From positions 5,950-15,258 of the forward strand of contig MAGV01000042.1 of the NCBI GenBank assembly GCA_001717015.1: a stretch of 9,309 nucleotides of DNA. The letters run 5' to 3'. Position numbers and translations under genes: made by a program. Below are positions 6,043 through 9,309 of the stretch, one piece after another (position 1 is the stretch's first letter; each line of letters begins with the position of its first letter). The notes beneath the pieces are model-generated. The model worked only from the letters and a program-made list of their open reading frames with translations. It had not been told where the DNA came from and searched no databases. This DNA is from Candidatus Methanosuratincola petrocarbonis (ex Vanwonterghem et al. 2016) (lineage in GTDB: Archaea > Thermoproteota > Methanomethylicia > Methanomethylicales > Methanomethylicaceae).

Positions 6043-7050
6043 CTACGGACGCCTCAGGTGCTCCCATCCCTTCGCCTCGATGGGGCGCTCCACAGTTCCG
6101 TCGTTAAAGAAGACCCCTCTCCCCTCCTCAACCCTGCCTATGAGCAAAATGCTGTTCCCGCACCTCTCAGCTGCCAACTGAGCCCTGCCAAGCGCCTCCG
6201 GCTTGATCGTGAGGACGATCTCGTACTCCTCTCCGCCGTAGAGCGCGAGCTCCTCGGCAGGGATCCGGTGGATCGAGGCGAATTCCTTGGCAGCGCTGGA
6301 GACTGGAACCTTGGAGAGCTGGAGGCGGACTCCGCTGGACCTTGCGAGCTCGTGGAGGGTAAAGGCCAGCCCGTCGCTCGAGTCCATCGAGGAAGTGACG
6401 GCGCCAGTACCTGCGAGGGCGACACCCAGATCGACTCTCGCCCTCGGTTGGTAGACGCTCCTGAGCAGCCTTCTCCTTAGAGGGGGAGGGGCCGCCCTGC
6501 CATTCAGGAGGATCTCGAATGCGGAAGCGGTATCGCCGAATGGCCCAGTCACTGCCAAGAGGTCTCCCGGAAGAGCCCCGGATCTCCTTACGATTCGGTC
6601 GGCAAATCCGACCATGAACCCCGCCACCACAAGGTCTTTTGACTCGCCCAAGTCCCCCCCGAGGAAAGCTATCCCGTATTCATTGCAGGCGGAGAGCACT
6701 CCGCGCACAAGCTCCATGACGCTCCCTGGGCGGTAGCCTGGCGGGATCCCCATCGAATGCATGAACGCGTGCGGCTTTGCGCCCTTGGCTGCGAGGTCGC
6801 TCGAGCACATCACGACCGTCTTCCTCCCCATCTGGGAGTGGAGCATCCCCCGAGGGGCATCGGTCCTCCTGACGAACATGTCAGTCTTGAGGACAAGGTA
6901 GCGTCCGTCCGGGAGGATCACAGCAGAGGCGTCGTCGGGGTGGGGCAGCGCGCTTTCAGACTTTGAGCCCGGGAGCTGCCGGTCGACCAGATCCCAGATC
7001 ATCTCGATCAGGCCCCTCTCCCCGATATCCCCTGCACGCGGACGCGCCAT
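6043..7050 (-). CDS. thiL: thiamine-monophosphate kinase
   Basis: This 335-residue ThiL protein phosphorylates thiamine monophosphate to thiamine diphosphate using ATP and Mg2+, the last step of the pathway. The expected motifs occur in order: PHPDDASAV (D39, D40), KTDMFVRRTD at 55-64, SDLAAKGAKP at 84-93, GGDLGES at 131-137, VTGPFGDTASAFE at 167-179, MDSSDGL at 222-228, YGGEEYEIVL at 271-280, and a terminal GWEHL as in the family's usual GWDHF. Length is normal. Two family-typical residues are replaced conservatively (GGEEYE where GGEDYE is common). The ATG at 7050 follows a good GGAGG ribosome site seven bases away. It heads the minus-strand cluster thiL, radical SAM, UspA, uppP. No TPP riboswitch is visible in its short leader. 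Confidence 0.93.
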   Translation of the reverse strand: MARPRAGDIGERGLIEMIWDLVDRQLPGSKSESALPHPDDASAVILPDGRYLVLKTDMFVRRTDAPRGMLHSQMGRKTVVMCSSDLAAKGAKPHAFMHSMGIPPGYRPGSVMELVRGVLSACNEYGIAFLGGDLGESKDLVVAGFMVGFADRIVRRSGALPGDLLAVTGPFGDTASAFEILLNGRAAPPPLRRRLLRSVYQPRARVDLGVALAGTGAVTSSMDSSDGLAFTLHELARSSGVRLQLSKVPVSSAAKEFASIHRIPAEELALYGGEEYEIVLTIKPEALGRAQLAAERCGNSILLIGRVEEGRGVFFNDGTVERPIEAKGWEHLRRP

Positions 7051-7097
7051 CCAGAAGCCTCCAGAGAATCTGCACTTACAAGAGGTATGGAAAAGGA

Positions 7098-7107
7098 TTT
7101 ATTTTTT
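7098..7107. promoter_or_regulatory. AT-rich TATA element, possibly shared by thiL (-) and tRNA-Thr (+)
   Basis: TTTATTTTTT lies about 30 bases before the tRNA 5' end (7133), and on the other strand about 50 bases before the thiL ATG. For thiL it predicts a start near 7077 and a leader of about 26 bases that contains the GGAGG. It is the only good TATA candidate in the 82-base gap, so one element may serve both directions. Confidence 0.45.
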
Positions 7108-7132
7108 GGCATTGCTTTAGACCGAGGGGAAT

Positions 7133-7209
7133 GCCTTAGTGGCTCAGCCCGGCAGAGCGACGGTTTCGTAAACCGTTGGTCGGGGGTTCAAATCCCCCCT
7201 AAGGCTCCA
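7133..7209 (+). tRNA. trnT: tRNA-Thr (anticodon CGT)
   Basis: A full cloverleaf folds. The acceptor stem is GCCTTAG (7133-7139) with CTAAGGC (7199-7205). The D stem is GCTC/GAGC (7142-7145 and 7155-7158). The anticodon stem is ACGGT/ACCGT, with loop TTCGTAA and anticodon CGT at 7167-7169. The variable loop has five bases, and the T stem is GGGGG/CCCCC around TTCAAAT. The discriminator is T7206, usual for archaeal tRNA-Thr, and CCA is encoded at 7207-7209. It reads ACG codons. There is no intron. Nearby T-rich sequence probably ends the transcript. Confidence 0.97.
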
Positions 7210-7220
7210 TTTTACATTTT
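7210..7220 (+). terminator. T-rich tRNA terminator
   Basis: Two T4 runs (TTTTACATTTT) follow the encoded CCA directly, a typical archaeal end signal for a tRNA transcript. Confidence 0.5.
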
Positions 7221-7368
7221 AATTGACAATAGATTAAATTACAGGTCTTGCTTATGGTCATGCCAAGTCAATTTTAAAAAAGCTTTGGAGATGGAGATTG
7301 GTTGATTGATTTTTAGGGCTAAAATACTAGGCAACCGAAGCCAAGTCTACTGACACCATTTGGATGCA

Positions 7369-7387
7369 GGCGCCGATAGGGGGCGCC
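7369..7387. repeat. GC-rich inverted repeat, 3' side of the small membrane protein gene
   Basis: GGCGCC occurs twice, at 7369-7374 and 7382-7387, around a 7-base loop. Flanking GCA/TGC can extend the stem across a two-base bulge. It sits about 12 bases beyond the stop of the minus-strand gene at 7399-7551 in otherwise AT-rich DNA. No T-run follows, so it is more likely an mRNA 3'-end structure or a protein site than a bacterial-style terminator. Confidence 0.3.
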
Positions 7388-7398
7388 AATGCTTGCAG

Positions 7399-7551
7399 TC
7401 ATCTACGCAGGATCTTGAGCAAGAGAAGGGCGCAGGCGAAACCTGCAATGAAGGACGGCACGCCGATCTCAGGCCGTTCAATAGTCCCGCTAACAAAGAG
7501 TATCAATATTAAGAGGAGGGCAGAGAACATCACGAGCTTCAGAGTGTCCAT
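7399..7551 (-). CDS. small two-helix membrane protein, unknown function
   Basis: From the ATG at 7551 this is a 50-residue hydrophobic protein. Helix 1 lies at about 4-22 (KLVMFSALLLILILFVSG), then a short polar turn (TIERPEIGVP), helix 2 at about 31-46 and a basic end (KILRR). No family is recognised. I prefer the ATG at 7551 to the TTG at 7581 because a TATA-like ATAAAA/TTTTAT element at about 7587-7594 predicts transcription starting near 7565, downstream of the TTG. No ribosome site is seen. A hairpin follows the stop. The two clean helices and matching promoter favour a real gene, but small size leaves doubt. Confidence 0.5.
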   Translation of the reverse strand: MDTLKLVMFSALLLILILFVSGTIERPEIGVPSFIAGFACALLLLKILRR

Positions 7552-7586
7552 ATGAAACGACCGATTAACGGAATGCGACAACGACT

Positions 7587-7594
7587 GATAAAAC
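7587..7594 (-). promoter_or_regulatory. TATA-like element for the small membrane protein gene
   Basis: GTTTTATC on the minus strand lies about 40 bases before the ATG at 7551, giving a predicted leader of about 14 bases. Confidence 0.35.
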
Positions 7595-7635
7595 TATGCT
7601 AACTCAAGGATCAGATCGCTTGGCAAATCCCAGGT

Positions 7636-7752
7636 TCAAGCCTCGAACAAGGAGCTTTCGTACGCAATTCTGTGATCCGAGTCTGTTGTGGACTGGGACA
7701 TCAAATAAATGTCGACATAAGTGCCAGTCTCACGTATGAACTTGAACCTCAC
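7636..7752 (-). CDS. possible 38-residue protein
   Basis: A GTG at 7752 opens 38 codons with a protein-like composition: a basic N-terminus (MRFKFIRE), a TYVDIYLM strand-like segment and a polar/acidic C-terminus ending ESSLFEA. A GGGGTAGG stretch lies just upstream as a possible ribosome site. A TATA-like element near 7820-7828 would start transcription near 7798. No family is recognised. The same frame is open further upstream to an ATG at 7800 except for two TAG codons, so it may also be the end of a decayed gene. Chance cannot be excluded at this length. Confidence 0.3.
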   Translation of the reverse strand: MRFKFIRETGTYVDIYLMSQSTTDSDHRIAYESSLFEA

Positions 7753-7854
7753 CTTAACCTACCCCATATCCTAGCCAACCAGTTCCTGGCTGGATCCCAT
7801 AGATACTTCCAATAGAAGGAATAAAAACTTTTTTTAAAAAATTTGGATCACTGT

Positions 7855-7881
7855 TTAATTGTTTAATAAAAAAACAATTAA
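7855..7881 (-). terminator. inverted repeat with T-run after msrA
   Basis: TTAATTGTTT at 7855-7864 and AAACAATTAA at 7872-7881 form a perfect 10-base stem with a 7-base loop. It begins eight bases after the msrA stop. On the minus strand it includes a run of seven T, so it can act as an archaeal T-run terminator. A second T6 run follows at 7836-7841. Confidence 0.5.
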
Positions 7882-7889
7882 TAATCCCT

Positions 7890-8348
7890 TCATAAATGCC
7901 TATCGAAGTACTTCTGATGGTACTCTTCGGCTCTGTAGAACTTGGCCGCTGACAAGATCTCGGTGACTATGGGTCTTGCGAACCTGCCAGAACGCTCAAG
8001 TACGGATCTCATTTTCACTGCAACCTCCCTCTGCTCAGGGGTGTGGTAAAAGATCACTGAACGGTACTGGCTACCTACGTCGGGCCCCTGCCGGTTGAGC
8101 GTCGTCGGGTCGTGGCTCTCCCAGAAGACCTCCAGGAGCCGCTCGTAGGAGACCCTATCAGGGTCGTATAAGACCTGGACGACCTCAGCGTGCCCGGTCC
8201 TTCCGGTGCAGACGTCCCTGTATGTCGGGTTCTCATAGCTCCCGCCCATGTAGCCCACGGTCGTGGAAATCATTCCGCTGACCTTTCTGAAAATGTGTTC
8301 CGCGCCCCAGAAGCACCCCATACCGAAGGTTGCGACCGCGGTTGCCAT
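7890..8348 (-). CDS. msrA: peptide methionine (S)-S-oxide reductase
   Basis: MsrA repairs oxidised methionine (the S-sulfoxide) in proteins. From the ATG at 8348 it has 152 residues. The active site GCFWGAE is present with the catalytic Cys (C12 in this numbering), followed by [36 protein letters not shown] and a terminal AEEYHQKYF. The only other cysteine is the one in DVCTG (C47). The usual C-terminal resolving cysteines are absent because the protein ends soon after [12 protein letters not shown], so it is a one-Cys or atypically recycled type. I prefer the ATG at 8348 to the TTG at 8354 because a TATA box at about 8383-8391 gives a leader of only about 13 bases. It is divergent from mscL. 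Confidence 0.93.
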   Translation of the reverse strand: MATAVATFGMGCFWGAEHIFRKVSGMISTTVGYMGGSYENPTYRDVCTGRTGHAEVVQVLYDPDRVSYERLLEVFWESHDPTTLNRQGPDVGSQYRSVIFYHTPEQREVAVKMRSVLERSGRFARPIVTEILSAAKFYRAEEYHQKYFDRHL

Positions 8349-8362
8349 TGCCAATGCACAGG

Positions 8363-8370
8363 TATTATAA
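8363..8370 (+). promoter_or_regulatory. TATA box for the mscL-like gene
   Basis: TATTATAA is placed to start transcription near 8392, giving a leader of about 27 bases that includes the GGGGGGAT ribosome site at 8407-8414. It lies between the msrA TATA box and the msrA start. Confidence 0.45.
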
Positions 8371-8382
8371 GTATGAGACTAA

Positions 8383-8391
8383 ATAATAAAC
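8383..8391 (-). promoter_or_regulatory. TATA box for msrA
   Basis: TTTATTATT on the minus strand predicts transcription from about 8361, 13 bases before the msrA ATG. The strand-opposed element at 8363-8370 would serve mscL, so the two promoters interleave. Confidence 0.45.
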
Positions 8392-8418
8392 CTTAGAGAA
8401 ATTTTTGGGGGGATTCAA

Positions 8419-8801
8419 TTGGCAGATGAAATGCTTGAAGAATTGAGGCAAATTAGGAAGCTTCTCGAACCCAAGCCTGCACCGCCTCCGCCGCCGCACC
8501 CAAGGGCCTTATCAACGAGTTCAAGGAGTTCATAAAGAACTACAAGGTCATGGGACTGGCTGTGGCATTCATCCTCGGCTTGTACTTGGGCGCATTGACG
8601 CAGTCGCTCGTGAAGGACATACTGATGCCGCTGATAGGGCTGGCGCTTCCAGGAGTGGCCGATCTCGCGACGCTTGAGGTGGCCGTGGGCAGCCAGATAT
8701 TCCGCGTAGGTAGCTTCTTGGTTGCGGTGATAACATTCATAATCGTTGCCTTCGTGATCTTCGTGCTGGTCAAGATAACCAAGAGGATCGGAATCGAGTA
8801 A
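8419..8801 (+). CDS. mscL: MscL-like mechanosensitive channel with N-terminal extension, split by a -1 frameshift
   Basis: The channel core is uninterrupted from the ATG at 8550 to 8801: TM1 (GLAVAFILGLYLGALTQSLV then KDILMPLIG) and TM2 (VGSFLVAVITFIIVAFVIFV) with a short basic end and no C-terminal helical bundle. The same frame extends back through KGLINEFKEFIKNYKV, which is the amphipathic S1 helix expected just before TM1, but that frame has no start codon. A second frame from the TTG at 8419 (ribosome site GGGGGGAT at 8407-8414) encodes ADEMLEELRQIRKLLEPK and a run of prolines, then ends at 8533-8535. Joining the two near 8500-8505 by a -1 shift gives one sensible protein: helix, proline linker, S1, TM1, TM2. 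MscL opens under hypo-osmotic membrane tension. The shift may be an error, a mutation or programmed. Confidence 0.75.
8497..8508 (+). other. apparent -1 frameshift site in the mscL-like gene
   Basis: The N-terminal frame reads CAC CCA AGG GCC here, while the channel frame reads AAG GGC from 8502. One missing base, for example in the A or G run, would join them. The bases C CCA AGG only loosely resemble a slippery heptamer. Confidence 0.6.
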
Positions 8802-8809
8802 GCCAAATT

Positions 8810-8820
8810 GTTTTTTTCTT
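8810..8820 (+). terminator. T-run terminator after mscL
   Basis: Seven T then CTT follow eight bases after the stop codon, a clear archaeal T-run. Confidence 0.55.
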
Positions 8821-8888
8821 ATCCCAACCTCTTCCGCGGAATGACTTCTACCCACATATGCTGAAAAGGGCTAGAAATTCAATTTAGG

Positions 8889-8897
8889 GTTAAATAC
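8889..8897 (+). promoter_or_regulatory. TATA box of rpiA
   Basis: GTTAAATAC lies about 36 bases before the ATG at 8929 and predicts a short leader holding GAGATGATC (8915-8923), close to the archaeal ribosome-site consensus GAGGTGATC. Confidence 0.45.
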
Positions 8898-8928
8898 ACG
8901 AATCGATCAATGTTGAGATGATCAAGGT

Positions 8929-9309
8929 ATGGCGTCAGTTGGTAAATTGAAGGCTGCTGAGGCAGCTTTGAAAGAAGTGGCGGACGGGCAGGTACTCGGG
9001 ATCGGGACAGGATCCACCGTTGCTATCTTCATAGGGCTGCTTGGCAAAATGGTCAAGGAAGAGGGCTTTGACGTTATTTGTGTCCCGACATCCTACCAGT
9101 CGGCATACTTGGCGGTCGAGAATGGGCTGCGCCTGAGCACGCTCGACGAGCACCCGACCCTGGACCTGGCTGTGGACGGGACCGACGAGGTCGACCCAGA
9201 TCTTAACCTGATAAAGGGAGGGGGGGCGGCCCTGACCAGGGAGAAGGTCGTCGACTCCTCAGCAAAGAGGTTCGTGGTGATCGCGGACAGCTCAAAGCTG
9301 GTTGAGAGG
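8929..9309 (+). CDS. rpiA: ribose-5-phosphate isomerase A (5' part, runs off window)
   Basis: 127 codons are visible, all open to the right edge. RpiA interconverts ribose 5-phosphate and ribulose 5-phosphate. In archaea that lack the oxidative pentose phosphate branch it supplies ribose precursors for nucleotides. The family motifs are all present: phosphate-loop GTGST at 26-30, VDGTDEVD with D83 and D86, KGGGAALTRE with K96 and E105 as the likely acid/base pair, and VVIADSSKLV at 116-125. Positions are offset by two from the Escherichia coli enzyme (D81, D84, K94, E103). The ATG at 8929 is preceded by GAGATGATC five bases away and by its own TATA box, so it is transcribed separately from mscL. 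Confidence 0.95.
   Translation, partial: MASVGKLKAAEAALKEVADGQVLGIGTGSTVAIFIGLLGKMVKEEGFDVICVPTSYQSAYLAVENGLRLSTLDEHPTLDLAVDGTDEVDPDLNLIKGGGAALTREKVVDSSAKRFVVIADSSKLVER

Larger units (their letters stand above)
7552..7889. other. 338-base intergenic stretch, AT-rich at its msrA end
   Basis: Between the small membrane protein and msrA no large gene is visible. It holds the promoter at 7587-7594, a possible 38-codon gene at 7636-7752, a TATA-like TTTTTATT at about 7820-7828 (minus strand), a T6A6 palindrome at 7830-7841 and the inverted repeat at 7855-7881. A GGTTCAAGCC at about 7633-7642 recalls a tRNA T-loop, but no cloverleaf surrounds it. Confidence 0.5.

Noticed and set aside
7051..7097. 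TPP riboswitch before thiL
   Set aside because: The predicted leader is only about 26 bases, too short for a thi-box fold, and no conserved core is visible.
7087..7305. 72-codon open frame on the plus strand across the tRNA
   Set aside because: It spans the whole tRNA-Thr gene, so it is not a protein gene.
7626..7660. GGTTCAAGCC resembling a tRNA T-loop
   Set aside because: No acceptor, D or anticodon stems pair around it.
7636..7800. Two in-frame TAG codons between an ATG at 7800 and the small frame, suggesting pyrrolysine readthrough
   Set aside because: Three other genes here (thiL, the UspA-type gene, the six-helix protein) end in TAG as an ordinary stop, and no pyl gene is seen.
8415..8855. 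146-codon open frame on the minus strand opposite the mscL-like gene
   Set aside because: It is antisense to the recognisable channel and has a His/Glu/Tyr-rich shadow composition.

Overview
The window looks like chromosomal DNA of an archaeon. Promoters are TATA boxes about 25-30 bases upstream of starts and some imply leaderless mRNAs. The T-run 3' ends, the tRNA-Thr with its archaeal-style discriminator T, a COG1031-type radical SAM protein with a C-terminal helix-hairpin-helix, a DUF134/UPF0251 regulator and a proline-rich N-terminal extension on an MscL-like channel all fit Archaea. I cannot name the lineage. Genes are GC-rich and packed, intergenic spacers are AT-rich, and I see no insertion sequence, CRISPR array or phage gene.

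Region 1 (1-2606) is an unrecognised cell-envelope locus. On the minus strand, three tightly coupled genes encode a membrane-anchored extracytoplasmic protein with a Cys-Cys pair, a second small anchored protein, and the N-terminal part of an FtsX/MacB-type ABC permease that runs off the left edge. Divergent from them, on the plus strand, are a six-helix membrane protein whose five cysteines (one Cys, a Cys-Cys, a CPYC) are all predicted on the outer face, and another small anchored protein. The shared topology and cysteine theme suggest one envelope system, possibly for metal or thiol chemistry or for export; the substrate is unknown. This is the most likely place for something undescribed.

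Region 2 (2607-2963) is a DUF134 DNA-binding protein read from a leaderless promoter, with a perfect 14-bp dyad between the TATA box and the start codon, which is a candidate autoregulatory operator.

Region 3 (3049-7050, minus strand) reads thiL (thiamine-phosphate kinase), a radical SAM/helix-hairpin-helix enzyme, a UspA-type stress protein and uppP (undecaprenyl/polyprenyl-diphosphate phosphatase). Spacings are short. An extra promoter probably lies before the UspA gene.

Region 4 (7051-7889) holds tRNA-Thr(CGT), divergent from thiL and perhaps sharing its TATA element, then an AT-rich stretch with a small two-helix membrane protein, a possible 38-residue protein and an inverted repeat after msrA.

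Region 5 (7890-9309) has msrA and a divergent mscL-like gene with interleaved promoters. The mscL reading frame carries a -1 frameshift that separates its N-terminal helix from the channel. The 5' part of rpiA (ribose-5-phosphate isomerase A) runs off the right edge. Together, MsrA, the MscL-like channel and UspA give a mild oxidative/osmotic stress flavour.
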